From NCBI GenBank assembly GCA_020638495.1, contig JACKIN010000008.1, forward strand, positions 62,001 to 126,000: a DNA stretch of 64,000 nt, written 5' to 3'. This DNA is from Geminicoccaceae bacterium (GTDB lineage: Bacteria; Pseudomonadota; Alphaproteobacteria; Geminicoccales; Geminicoccaceae). The position numbers and the translations under genes were made by a program. Shown here piece by piece: positions 35,091 through 43,933 of this stretch (positions are counted from its first letter, which is position 1; the number at the start of each line of letters is the position of its first letter). The notes below the pieces were generated by a model that was given only the letters and a program-made list of their open reading frames with translations, was not told the DNA's origin and did not search any database.

Positions 35091-37049
35091 TCAGGTTTGC
35101 CGGTCGGGAGCAGCGGATTCTCGCTGACACATGGCAATCGCGGCGTCAAGCGAAAGCGCTTCCTGCGCCTGGCTGCCCAGCCGCCGCAGGCTGACGGAGT
35201 GCTCCGCCGCCTCGCGCCCGCCCACCGCCATGATCAGCGGCACCTTGGCGAGCGAATGCTCGCGCACCTTGTAGGAGATCTTGTCGCTGCGGGTGTCGCA
35301 GTCGACGCGCAGACCGGCACCCTCCAGCGCTGCCGCGACCTCCCGGGCGTAGGCGTCGGCATCGTTCGTGACCGTCGCTACCACGATCTGGACCGGTGCG
35401 AGCCAGAGCGGCAGGCGGCCCGCATGATGCTCGATCAGGATGCCGAGGAAGCGCTCCATCGAGCCCAGGATGGCGCGGTGCAGCATGACCGGCCGATGCC
35501 GGGCGCCGTCGGCGCCGACATAGGTCGCGTCCAGCCGTTCGGGCAGGACGAAGTCGACCTGCAGCGTGCCGCACTGCCAGTCGCGGCCGATGGCGTCGCG
35601 CAGCACGAACTCGAGCTTCGGGCCATAAAAGGCGCCTTCGCCCGGGTTGAGCACGGTCTCGAGCCCGGCCGCTTCGGTCGCGTCCCGCAGCGCCTGCTCG
35701 GCCCGATCCCAGGTCGCGTCCTCGCCCGCCCGGACGGTTGGCCGGTCGGAAAACTTCACGCTGACGTCGGTGAAGCCGAAATCGGCATAGACCTGCCGCA
35801 GGAGCTCGCAGAAGGCGACGCTCTCGGCGGTGACCTGGTCCTCGGTGCAGAAGATGTGCGCGTCGTCCTGGGTGAAGGCCCGCACCCGCATGATGCCGTG
35901 GAGCGCACCCGACGGCTCGTTGCGGTGGCAGGCGCCGAACTCGGACATGCGCAGCGGCAGCTCGCGATAGCTCTTCAGGGCCTGGTTGAAGATCTGCACG
36001 TGGCACGGGCAGTTCATCGGCTTGAGCGCCAGCACGCGCTCGTCGGCGTCGAGCGTGAACATGTGCTCGCGAAACTTCTCCCAGTGCCCGGAGCGTTCCC
36101 ACAAGACCCGGTCGACGAGCTGCGGGGTCTTCACCTCCTGGTAGCCGGCAGCATCGAGCCGACGGCGCATGTAGCTCTCGACCTCCTGCCAGATCCGCCA
36201 GCCCTTGGGATGCCAGAAGACCGAGCCGGTTGCCTCCTCCTGGATGTGGAAGAGGCCCATCTCGCGCCCGAGGCGCCGGTGGTCGCGGCGCTCCGCCTCG
36301 GCGAGCTGGTGCAGATGGGCGTCGAGCTCCTTCTGGCTGGCGAAGGCGGTGCCGTAGATCCGCTGGAGCTGCGCGTTCCGGGCATCGCCGCGCCAGTAGG
36401 CGCCGGCGATCTTCATCAGCTTGAAGGCGCCGATGCGGCCGGTGGAGGGTCCGTGGGGGCCGCGGCAGAGATCGAACCACTCGCCCTGATGGTAGAGCGT
36501 CACCGGCTCGCCCTCGGGAATCGCGTCCAGCAGCTCGAGCTTGTAGCGCTCGCCCATCGCCTCGAACCGGCGATGCGCCTCGGCGCGGCTCACCTCCTCG
36601 CGCCGGAACGGCTTGTCGGCCTTCACGATCTCGGCCATCCGCGCCTCGATCCGCTCGAGGTCCTCGGGATGGAACGGCTCGTTCCGCGCGAAGTCGTAAT
36701 AGAAGCCGTTCTCGATCGGCGGGCCGATCGTCACCTGCGTGCCCGGGAACAGGTCCTGCACCGCTTCGGCCATGACATGCGCGCAGTCGTGGCGAATCAG
36801 CGCCAGCGCCTCGGGGTCCCGGCCGGTGACGATCCGCACCCCGGCATAGGTCCCGATCGGCCAGTCGAGATCGCGCAGAACCCCGTCGACCTCGACGGCG
36901 AGTGCCTGCTTGGCCAGGCTTTTGGCGATCGAGGCCGCAATCTCGGCGCCGGTCGTCGTCGACCCGAACCGACGCTCGCTGCCGTCGGGAAGGGTGATGA
37001 CGATGCCGCCCGGTGCAATGTCCGGGGCGTGCTCAACTGCCGATGCCAT
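35091..37049 (-). CDS. thrS: Threonyl-tRNA synthetase
   Basis: 652 residues. An N-terminal TGS domain (TLPDGSERRFGSTTTGAEIA) and the editing domain (HDCAHVMAEAVQDLFPG; the HxxxH motif) precede a class II catalytic core with the zinc-site Cys in PMNCPCH and the signature HRNEPSGALHGIMRVRAFTQ. The anticodon-binding domain follows, with PLWLAPVQ at its start. ATG at 37049 is preferred over 37115. The gap to infC is 111 nt. No T-box or other leader structure is obvious upstream. Confidence 0.97.
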   Translation of the reverse strand: MASAVEHAPDIAPGGIVITLPDGSERRFGSTTTGAEIAASIAKSLAKQALAVEVDGVLRDLDWPIGTYAGVRIVTGRDPEALALIRHDCAHVMAEAVQDLFPGTQVTIGPPIENGFYYDFARNEPFHPEDLERIEARMAEIVKADKPFRREEVSRAEAHRRFEAMGERYKLELLDAIPEGEPVTLYHQGEWFDLCRGPHGPSTGRIGAFKLMKIAGAYWRGDARNAQLQRIYGTAFASQKELDAHLHQLAEAERRDHRRLGREMGLFHIQEEATGSVFWHPKGWRIWQEVESYMRRRLDAAGYQEVKTPQLVDRVLWERSGHWEKFREHMFTLDADERVLALKPMNCPCHVQIFNQALKSYRELPLRMSEFGACHRNEPSGALHGIMRVRAFTQDDAHIFCTEDQVTAESVAFCELLRQVYADFGFTDVSVKFSDRPTVRAGEDATWDRAEQALRDATEAAGLETVLNPGEGAFYGPKLEFVLRDAIGRDWQCGTLQVDFVLPERLDATYVGADGARHRPVMLHRAILGSMERFLGILIEHHAGRLPLWLAPVQIVVATVTNDADAYAREVAAALEGAGLRVDCDTRSDKISYKVREHSLAKVPLIMAVGGREAAEHSVSLRRLGSQAQEALSLDAAIAMCQRESAAPDRQT

Positions 37050-37186
37050 GGTACCGATCTGTTCCGCTGGTGTGATCCGGGGTGTTTCCGCAATGCGGCG
37101 GTGCACAATGCCCAACGCCGTCCGCGCTTGTCAATTGCTCGGCCGCCCGACTAGGTTCCCGCAGAACGCGAACAGGGGAGCTGGCG

Positions 37187-39442
37187 ATGCGTGCATGGTT
37201 GATCGGGCTGGTGCTGGCGGGGCTCGCGACGGCGGCCGCGCGGGCCGAGGTCGTCATCGTCTACGATGCGTCGAACAGCATGTGGGGCCAGGTCGAGGGT
37301 CGCCACAAGATCGAGATCGCGCGCGAGGTCCTGGGCGAGCTGGTCGCCGACTGGGATCCCGCCGAGTCGCTCGGCCTCGTCGCCTATGGCCATCGGCGCG
37401 AGGGCGACTGCAGCGACATCGAGGTGGTCGTGCAACCCGGCCCCGTCGATCCGGCGGCGTTCGTCGCGAAGGTCGAGGGGCTCGTGCCACGCGGCAAGAC
37501 GCCGCTCACCGAGGCCGTCCGCCAGGCGGCCGAGCTCCTGCGTTACCGGGACGTGCCGGCGACCGTCCTGCTGCTCTCGGATGGCATCGAGACCTGCGGT
37601 GCCGACCCTTGTGCCGTCGCCGCCGAGCTGGCCGCCGCCGGCGTCGCTTTCACCGCGCATGTCGTCGGCTTCGACGTCGCCAATGAGGCCGACCAGGCGC
37701 AGCTCCGCTGCATCGCCGACAACACGGGTGGTCTCTTCCGCACCGCCGCCGATGCCGGTGAGCTGCGCGAAGCGCTGGCCCAGGTCGCGGAGGCCGCCGT
37801 CGCCGCACCTGTCGAGACCCAGGTCCAGCCGGAGCCGGAGCCCGAACCCGAGGCCTTGCCCGAGGCGACGCTCGCGGCCGCTGCAAGTGTCGACGTGGCG
37901 ACCGCGATCGAGGTCGCCTGGACCGGTCCGGGGGCGCCACGCGACTATGTGGCGATCGCCGGGCTGGACCAGCGCGACGGCCAGTACATCAACTACTCCT
38001 ATGCCGAGGCCGGCAGCCCGCTCACTGTCACGGCCCCGGCCGAGCCCGGCCTCTACGAGCTGCGCTATGTCGAGCAGGCGAGCAATGCCGTCCTGGCCCG
38101 CCTCGAGATCGAGGTCGTCGACGTCCCGGCGTCGCTGGAAGCCCCCGAGATCGTTCAGGCCGGCAGCCAGGTCAGCGTCGGCTGGACCGGTCCCGGCCAC
38201 GACCGCGACTATGTCAGCATCGCGGCGGCGGACCAGAACCCGGGCGCCTATGTCAACTACACCTATGTCAACGCGGGCAGCCCGCTCGTCGTGACCGCTC
38301 CGGCCGATCCCGGGCTCTACGAGGTCCGCTACGTGCTGCGCGAGGGACCGCGCGTCATCGCCCGGCGCGCGATCGAGGTCGCGGCCGCCGCCGCCACGCT
38401 CGACGCCCCGCTTCAGGTCCCGGCCGGCAGCGAGGTCGCCATCGCCTGGACCGGCCCCGGCCATGACCGCGACTTCGTCAGCATCGCGGCGGCGGACCAG
38501 AACCCCGGCGCCTACGTCAACTACACCTATGTCAACGAGGGCAGCCCGCTCGCCGTGACCGCCCCGGCCGATCCCGGTCTCTACGAGATCCGCTACGTGC
38601 TGCGCGAGGGTCCCCGCGTCATCGTCCGGCGCGAGCTCGAGGTGACGCCGCTGACGGTGACGCTCGATGCCGGCGACAGCGTCGCCATCGGTCATCCGCT
38701 CGAGGTGAGCTGGAGCGGGCCGGGCTACGATCGCGACTACATCGCCATCGCCGAGCCCGGCCAGCGCCCCGGCCAGTACCTCGCCTACACCTACGTCAAC
38801 GAGGGCAGCCCGCTTTCGGTCGAGGCGCCGCTGGAGCCGGGGCTCTACGAGCTGCGCTATGTCCTGCGCGAGGGGCCGCGCGTGATCGGCCAGCGCGAGA
38901 TCGAGGTCGTGGCCGCGACCGCCACGCTCGTGGCACCCGATAGCGTGGCGCCGGGGCAGGGCTTCGCCGTCGAGATCCAGGGGCCGCTCCTGGCGCGCGA
39001 CGAGGTCGTGCTGGTGCCCGCCGATGCGCCGGCCCGCACCCGCGAGCATGCCCAGCGGATTGGCCGTGGTGCGACGCTGGACTTCGTGGCGCCGGGCGAA
39101 AGCGGGCTCTACGAGCTCCGCTACCTGCTGCACGGTGGCGGGCCGGTGATCGGCCGGCGGCCGGTCGAGGTGGCGGCCCTTGCCGCGGCGCTGGAAGCGC
39201 CGGCGCAAGTGGCCGCGGGCAGCAGCATCGACGTGGGCTGGTCCGGGCCGGGCGGCGAGGGCGATCGGATCACCCTGGCCGAGCCGGGCAGCGCGCCGAC
39301 CAAATGGCGGACAGCGGTACGCACCGCTGCCGGCAATCCCGCGACACTTGTCGCACCGGCCGAGCCCGGCAGCTACGAGCTGCGCTATTTTTCCGGTGAA
39401 AGTCGCCAGATCGCGACGCAACGGGGCCTGATCGTCGAGTAG
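37187..39442 (+). CDS. Exported vWA-domain protein with six 88-residue modules
   Basis: 751 residues. Signal peptide MRAWLIGLVLAGLATAAARA is followed by a vWA domain (about 22-200) with a complete MIDAS: DASNS (Asp27, Ser29, Ser31), Thr in GKTPLTEA and Asp in LLSDGIETC. A Pro/Glu hinge (QPEPEPEPEALPEA) leads to six Ig-like modules. Each has an (A/G/S)W(T/S)GPG start, IAxxxQxPGxYxxYTYVNEG and PGLYELRYVLREGPRVI. Modules 5 and 6 are diverged. GGGGAG precedes the ATG by 6 nt. It probably acts in the periplasm or outside the cell in adhesion or complex assembly. It is divergent from thrS. Confidence 0.88.
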   Translation: MRAWLIGLVLAGLATAAARAEVVIVYDASNSMWGQVEGRHKIEIAREVLGELVADWDPAESLGLVAYGHRREGDCSDIEVVVQPGPVDPAAFVAKVEGLVPRGKTPLTEAVRQAAELLRYRDVPATVLLLSDGIETCGADPCAVAAELAAAGVAFTAHVVGFDVANEADQAQLRCIADNTGGLFRTAADAGELREALAQVAEAAVAAPVETQVQPEPEPEPEALPEATLAAAASVDVATAIEVAWTGPGAPRDYVAIAGLDQRDGQYINYSYAEAGSPLTVTAPAEPGLYELRYVEQASNAVLARLEIEVVDVPASLEAPEIVQAGSQVSVGWTGPGHDRDYVSIAAADQNPGAYVNYTYVNAGSPLVVTAPADPGLYEVRYVLREGPRVIARRAIEVAAAAATLDAPLQVPAGSEVAIAWTGPGHDRDFVSIAAADQNPGAYVNYTYVNEGSPLAVTAPADPGLYEIRYVLREGPRVIVRRELEVTPLTVTLDAGDSVAIGHPLEVSWSGPGYDRDYIAIAEPGQRPGQYLAYTYVNEGSPLSVEAPLEPGLYELRYVLREGPRVIGQREIEVVAATATLVAPDSVAPGQGFAVEIQGPLLARDEVVLVPADAPARTREHAQRIGRGATLDFVAPGESGLYELRYLLHGGGPVIGRRPVEVAALAAALEAPAQVAAGSSIDVGWSGPGGEGDRITLAEPGSAPTKWRTAVRTAAGNPATLVAPAEPGSYELRYFSGESRQIATQRGLIVE
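37868..39442 (+). repeat. Six tandem 264-bp coding modules
   Basis: The codon aligned with the start of the WTGPG motif (Ala/Gly before Trp) lies at 37916, 38180, 38444, 38708, 38972 and 39236, exactly 264 bp (88 codons) apart in every case. Modules 2 and 3 are nearly identical at protein level; modules 5 and 6 are the most diverged. Confidence 0.9.
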
Positions 39443-39560
39443 CTGTGCCGCACGGGGCCTGCACGGCGGGGATACCCAAGGCCCGAACGCTCCTCTAGAA
39501 GTGGGCTACCCGGGCGCGGGCGACCGCGCCCAAACGTTCACGATCAGGGGGGCAAATCCA

Positions 39561-40541
39561 ATGATCAGCATGTCGCGCCGGGCTCTCGGCGCTTCCGTCG
39601 CCGCTGCCATGGCACTCCTCGCCGGCGGCGCCTCGGCCCAGCAGGCGCTCAAGTTCGCGCATGTCTACGAGACCAGCGAGGCCTACCATACCGCGGCCCT
39701 GTGGGCCGCCGAGCAGATCGCCGAGCGTACCGACGGCCGCTACACCATGGAGGTGTTCCCGGCCTCGTCGCTGGGCAAGGAAACCGACATCAACCAGGGC
39801 CTTACCCTCGGAACGGTCGACATCATCTACACCGGCATGAACTTCGCCGGCCGCTCCTTCGAGCCGCTGACCATCGCCTCGGCCCCCTACATGTTCCGCG
39901 ACGTCGATCACTGGAAGGCCTACGCCGAGAGCGATCTCTGGGACGAGATGAAAGAGGGCTATGTCGACGCGACCGGCCACCATGTCTCCGCCATCCTCTA
40001 TTATGGCGAGCGTCACGTGACCTCGAAGACACCGATCAACACGCCCGAGGACATGAAGGGCCTGAAGATCCGCGTGCCCGATGCGCCGCTCTACGTGCTC
40101 TTTCCGAATGCCGTCGGCGCCAACCCGACGCCGATCGCTTTCGCCGAGGTCTACCTGGCGCTGCAGCAGGGCACTGTCGACGCCCAGGAGAATCCGCTGC
40201 CGACCATCCTGGCGAAGAAGTTCTACGAGCCGACGCCGATCATCAACCTCACCGGCCACATCACCGAGAGCCTGATCACCATCATCTCGGGCAATCTCTG
40301 GAACTCGCTCTCGGACGAGGACAAGGTGATCTTCGACGAGGTCTTCCAGGAGGCGGCCATTCGCTCGAACGAGGAGATCTACGCATCCGAGGCCGAGCTC
40401 GTGACCGGGTTCGCCGAGCTGGGTGCGACCGTCAACGAGGTCGACCGCTCGCTCTTCAAGGCCGTCGTCGAGCCGCATCTGGTCGGCGATGACGTGCCCT
40501 GGTCGCAGGAGCAGTTCGACCGCCTGCAGGCGATCAAGTAA
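39561..40541 (+). CDS. TRAP transporter substrate-binding protein (DctP family)
   Basis: 326 residues. Signal peptide RRALGASVAAAMALLAGGASA, then the DctP fold with LKFAHVYETSEAYHTAALWA, VFPASSLGKETDINQGLTLG, the ligand arginine region KGLKIRVPDAP and VYLALQQGTVDAQENPL. ATG at 39561 follows a GGGGGGC Shine-Dalgarno. It binds a small (typically carboxylate) ligand for the membrane pair encoded next. Confidence 0.92.
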   Translation: MISMSRRALGASVAAAMALLAGGASAQQALKFAHVYETSEAYHTAALWAAEQIAERTDGRYTMEVFPASSLGKETDINQGLTLGTVDIIYTGMNFAGRSFEPLTIASAPYMFRDVDHWKAYAESDLWDEMKEGYVDATGHHVSAILYYGERHVTSKTPINTPEDMKGLKIRVPDAPLYVLFPNAVGANPTPIAFAEVYLALQQGTVDAQENPLPTILAKKFYEPTPIINLTGHITESLITIISGNLWNSLSDEDKVIFDEVFQEAAIRSNEEIYASEAELVTGFAELGATVNEVDRSLFKAVVEPHLVGDDVPWSQEQFDRLQAIK

Positions 40542-40560
40542 GCCGGCATCGCGGAGCGTT

Positions 40561-41106
40561 ATGATGCAGGGTGAGGCCCCGAGGAACGACGAGTTCGGCT
40601 TTCATCTCGAGGAGAAGCCCGACCCGCCGTTCGAGTGGCGCGAGTTCGGCCTCGAGGACTGGCCGGCCTTCCTCGTCTTCTGGGGCCTCACCGTCATCGT
40701 CTTTTTGCAGTTCTTCACCCGCTACGTGCTGAACGACAGCTTCGGCTGGACCGAGGAGGCGGCCCGCTACTTCCTCATCGGCACCACGTTCATCGGCGGC
40801 GGCATGGTCTGCCGGCGCCGTGCGCATATCGCCGTCGAGTACCTGCACACCCGGCTCAGCCGCGCCGGCTCGCGCCGGCTGATGATAGTGGTCGACGTCA
40901 TCACGATCGCCTTCCTCGCTTATCTCGGCTGGGTCGGCTGGCGCATGATCGGCATGATGGCGCCGCAGAAGATGGCGGTGATCGACCTCTCGATGTCCTG
41001 GCTCTACTCGGTCGTTTTCATCGGCATCATCATCATGATCCTGCGCACCGCGCAGTCTCTGCTGCATCGCCTGCAGGGTGACAGCCCCTATCCTGGCGAC
41101 ATCTGA
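40561..41106 (+). CDS. TRAP transporter small membrane subunit (DctQ family)
   Basis: 181 residues with four membrane helices. The family segment TRYVLNDSFGWTEEAARYFL lies between helices 1 and 2. It lies 19 nt after the binding protein gene and 11 nt before dctM. The N-terminal 35 residues are a charged cytoplasmic extension. Confidence 0.9.
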   Translation: MMQGEAPRNDEFGFHLEEKPDPPFEWREFGLEDWPAFLVFWGLTVIVFLQFFTRYVLNDSFGWTEEAARYFLIGTTFIGGGMVCRRRAHIAVEYLHTRLSRAGSRRLMIVVDVITIAFLAYLGWVGWRMIGMMAPQKMAVIDLSMSWLYSVVFIGIIIMILRTAQSLLHRLQGDSPYPGDI

Positions 41107-41117
41107 GGGCCGGCCAC

Positions 41118-42398
41118 TTGTACATCGCCATTCTCTTCATTGCCTTCTTCGGCCTGCTCGGCATCGGCGTGCCCGTCGCCTTCGCGCTTGCCGGCTCGTC
41201 GCTCGTCTACGTGCTGGTCTCGGGTGCCGTGCCCGACGTCGTCGTCCTCCACCGCATGGTCAACGGCATCGACAGCTTCCCGCTGCTCGCGGTGCCGTTC
41301 TTCATCCTCGCCGGCAACCTGATGAACTCGGCCGGCATCACCAACCGCATCTTCGGCTTCGCGCGCGCCCTCGTCGGCTGGATGCGGGGCGGGCTCGGCC
41401 ACGTCAATGTCGGCGCCTCGGTGGTCTTCGCCGGCATGTCGGGTGCCGCCGTGGCGGATGCCGGCGGGCTCGGGACGATCGAGGTCAAGGCGATGCGCGA
41501 CGCCGGCTACGATCGCGGCTTCTCGGTGGGCGTCACGGCGGCGAGCTCGACCATCGGGCCGATCATCCCGCCGTCGCTGCCCATGGTCATCTACGGGGTC
41601 ATGGCCAACGCCTCGATCGGCCAGCTTTTCGCCGCCGGCTTCATCCCCGGCCTCTTGATGGCCGTCTCGCTGATGGTGATGATCGCCTGGTACGCCCGGG
41701 TGCGGAACTACCCGCGCGACGCCGCCTTCGACCTCTGCGTCCTCTGGCATGCCACCCAGAAGGCCTTCCTCTCGCTGATGACGCCCCTGATCATCGTCGG
41801 CGGCATCCTCTCCGGCATGGTCACGCCGACCGAGGCCGCCATCGCCGCCGTCTTCTGGGCGCTGATCCTCGGCATCTTCGTCTATCGGACGCTGACGATG
41901 ACGCGCCTCGTGCGGGTCAGCATGGAGACCATCGAGACCACCGCCTCGATCATGCTGATCGTCGCCGGCGCCTCGATCTTCGCCTGGATCCTGACCTCGA
42001 ACCGGGTGACCGAGCACTTCGCGGCGCTCGTGCTGATGATCTCCGACAACCCGATCATCATCCTCATCCTCCTGAACGTCATCCTCCTGGTGGCCGGCTG
42101 CTTCCTCGAGACCATCGCCGCCATCACCATCCTGGTGCCCGTGCTGCTGCCCGTCGCCATCAGCATCGGCATCGACCCCGTCCATTTCGGCGTCATCATG
42201 GTGCTCAACCTGATGATCGGCCTGCTCACGCCGCCCATCGGCCTCGTCCTCTACGTGCTCGCCAAGGTGACCAACATCCCGTTCGACGTCTGCATGCGCG
42301 CGACCCTGCCGTTCCTCGTGCCGCTGGTCGTCGTCCTCGCCCTCGTCACCTTCATTCCCTCCCTCTCGATGTTCGTGCCGAACCTGGTCTATCGCTGA
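41118..42398 (+). CDS. TRAP transporter large membrane subunit (DctM family)
   Basis: 426 residues, 12-14 helices, with the family hallmarks FILAGNLMNSAGITNRIFGF, MSGAAVADAGGLGTIEVKAM and TIGPIIPPSLPMVIYGV. The TTG start at 41118 gives MYIAILFIAFFGLLGIGVP. It carries out sodium-coupled import with DctP/Q. Confidence 0.92.
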   Translation: MYIAILFIAFFGLLGIGVPVAFALAGSSLVYVLVSGAVPDVVVLHRMVNGIDSFPLLAVPFFILAGNLMNSAGITNRIFGFARALVGWMRGGLGHVNVGASVVFAGMSGAAVADAGGLGTIEVKAMRDAGYDRGFSVGVTAASSTIGPIIPPSLPMVIYGVMANASIGQLFAAGFIPGLLMAVSLMVMIAWYARVRNYPRDAAFDLCVLWHATQKAFLSLMTPLIIVGGILSGMVTPTEAAIAAVFWALILGIFVYRTLTMTRLVRVSMETIETTASIMLIVAGASIFAWILTSNRVTEHFAALVLMISDNPIIILILLNVILLVAGCFLETIAAITILVPVLLPVAISIGIDPVHFGVIMVLNLMIGLLTPPIGLVLYVLAKVTNIPFDVCMRATLPFLVPLVVVLALVTFIPSLSMFVPNLVYR

Positions 42399-42403
42399 CC
42401 TTC

Positions 42404-42895
42404 ATGACCGACGAGGACACCATCCGCCCGGGTGAGGTCGCTGTTGAGCCGCCCGAGGCGAGCGACGCGGGGCTCGTCTTCATCGGCCGCATCCGCACGC
42501 CCTGGACGACACGCGCGAGCTGCCCGCGCCAGGGGCGGCTGGAAGGACCGCTCTGCCGGATCGAGCTCTTCCATCCCTGGGGGATGGGCCTCGCGGGGAT
42601 CGAGCGGCACGAGCGCCTCGAGGTGCTCTACTGGCTCGACCGTGCGCGTCGCGACATCCTCCTGCAGAGCCCGGCCCGCGATGGCCGGACGCGGGGCGTG
42701 TTCTCGCTCCGCTCGCCGGTTCGCCCCAACCCGATCGGCACGTCGATCGTCCGCCTGGAGCGGGTCGAGGGGCTGGCCCTGCTGGTGCGCGGCCTGGATT
42801 GTCTCGACCTGACGCCGCTGCTCGATCTGAAGCCCGACCGGACCCTCTTCACGCCGGCTGCCCCAGCAAAATCTACGGTTGACGAAACTAGCTGA
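42404..42895 (+). CDS. trmO: TrmO-type tRNA m6t6A37 methyltransferase (TsaA family)
   Basis: 163 residues with the TsaA/TrmO beta-barrel motifs FIGRIRTPWTTRASCPRQG, GPLCRIELFHPWG and LRSPVRPNPIGTSIVRLE. SAM-dependent N6-methylation of t6A37 is the activity established for E. coli TrmO. It lies 5 nt after dctM, with no functional link evident. Confidence 0.85.
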   Translation: MTDEDTIRPGEVAVEPPEASDAGLVFIGRIRTPWTTRASCPRQGRLEGPLCRIELFHPWGMGLAGIERHERLEVLYWLDRARRDILLQSPARDGRTRGVFSLRSPVRPNPIGTSIVRLERVEGLALLVRGLDCLDLTPLLDLKPDRTLFTPAAPAKSTVDETS

Positions 42896-42897
42896 AG

Positions 42898-43210
42898 TCC
42901 ATCAATCCAAGATGGATAGCAGGATCGTGGCCACCAGCGCTCTGCGATTTCTACCCGCCGGGGGGCGATGCCGCGCTCGAGGCCTGCGCCAATCTCGCGC
43001 GGGGTCGCAGGCCCGGTGGCGAAACCCAGGACGGGGGGCGCCTTCACTACCATAGGTTGCCGGATCGCAAGGCTTTTGAACGCTTTCGTCTGGCCGGCTG
43101 GAAGCTGGTCGACTACGTTGACTACGAGGGGGTGCTCGCCGGCTACCGGCCGGCGGGGAAGCGTGCGTCGGACGCGCCGTCCCGGCCACCGGCGGCACGC
43201 GGGAGGGGCT
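42898..43210 (+). pseudogene. Fragment of an unrecognised gene (3' part)
   Basis: The frame reads FYPPGGDAALEACANLARG, then LHYHRLPDRKAFERFRLAGW and KLVDYVDYEGVLAGYRPAGK, a convincing soluble protein segment with no start codon or Shine-Dalgarno. I do not recognise the family. It runs into the next fragment and is probably the C-terminal remnant of a deleted gene. Confidence 0.4.
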
Positions 43211-43525
43211 GTGCTGCCGGTTGCCTACCGCCTGAGTCTCGCGGTTTCGCTGGTTCTGCTGCTCTCGGTCCTGGTCACCGCGGCCCTCAATTTCCTCAAG
43301 CTCAACCAGGTCATGCAGAGCCTCGAGGACTCGCGCTACCGGTTCGTCACCCGTGACCTGAAGGTCGCCTTCGAGCAGAATCTCGATCAGGGCCTGCCGC
43401 TCGACCAGATCGACAACGCCCGCGCCATCCTCGAACGGCAACTGGCCCGGGACTCCGCCATCGCCGGTGCGGAGAACTTCATCCGGGCCGCGCACGGGCT
43501 CGTCGGGCCGGTCAGCCGCTACTAA
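43211..43525 (+). pseudogene. Truncated N-terminal part of a membrane sensor-type protein
   Basis: From GTG at 43211: one membrane helix (LSLAVSLVLLLSVLVTAAL), then NFLKLNQVMQSLEDSRYRFV and a helical periplasmic segment (DQIDNARAILERQLARDS). This is the start of sensor kinase, cyclase or RsbU-like phosphatase proteins. The expected sensory and output domains are missing. Near 43466 the frame switches to a different protein type and meets TAA at 43523. Confidence 0.55.
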
Positions 43526-43633
43526 AATGGCGGCCAGTATGTCGGCCATCTGGCGGAGCAGATCCTGATCGACGGCCGCCTGCCCGGGGAGCTGCCGATC
43601 CGCAACCTCGATCGCTTCTCACTCATCGTCAAC
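43469..43633 (+). pseudogene. C-terminal fragment of an ABC substrate-binding protein
   Basis: The frame reads AAHGLVGPVSRY, TAA, then NGGQYVGHLAEQILIDGRLP and GELPIRNLDRFSLIVNM. The GxYVGxLAxxILxDGxxPGxLPI pattern is typical of the end of ABC substrate-binding proteins (Pfam 04392-like). An in-frame TAA at 43523 interrupts it. It is in the same frame as the upstream sensor fragment and the downstream STAS segment. Confidence 0.5.
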
Positions 43634-43921
43634 ATGGGCAAGCTCGACGTGGTGGCGTCCAAGGCGTTCGAGGCCCAGCTCCTGGCCAAGCTCGACAGCC
43701 CCGAGCCCGTGCTCTTCGTCGACTTCGCCGAGTGCGCCTATGTCAGCAGCGCCGGCCTCAGGGCCGTGCTGATCGCCGCCAAGACCGCGAAGAAGACCGA
43801 CCACCGCCTGGTCCTCGCCGGCATGAACCCGATCGTCCGCGAGGTCTTCAACGTCTCCGGCTTCGACCGCATGCTGGTCATCGAGCATGATCTGGCGATG
43901 GCGGTCGCCGCCCAAGGCTGA
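43634..43921 (+). CDS. STAS-domain protein, N-terminally shortened (anti-sigma factor antagonist-like)
   Basis: 95 residues. GKLDVVASKAFEAQLLAKL, then VLFVDFAECAYVSSAGLRAV with the phosphorylatable Ser region, LVLAGMNPIVREVFNVSGFD. This is an RsbV/SpoIIAA-type fold. The usual first strand before GKLD is missing, and the frame continues upstream from a binding-protein tail. ATG at 43634 could still start a functional protein, but no Shine-Dalgarno is evident. No RsbW-type kinase is nearby. Confidence 0.6.
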   Translation: MGKLDVVASKAFEAQLLAKLDSPEPVLFVDFAECAYVSSAGLRAVLIAAKTAKKTDHRLVLAGMNPIVREVFNVSGFDRMLVIEHDLAMAVAAQG

Positions 43922-43933
43922 GGGCCGGGTCGC

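Noticed and set aside
42968..43525. Intact 185-residue membrane protein
   Set aside because: The first 80 residues are a frame-shifted shadow of the preceding fragment; only the part from 43211 is family-like, and it is cut short.
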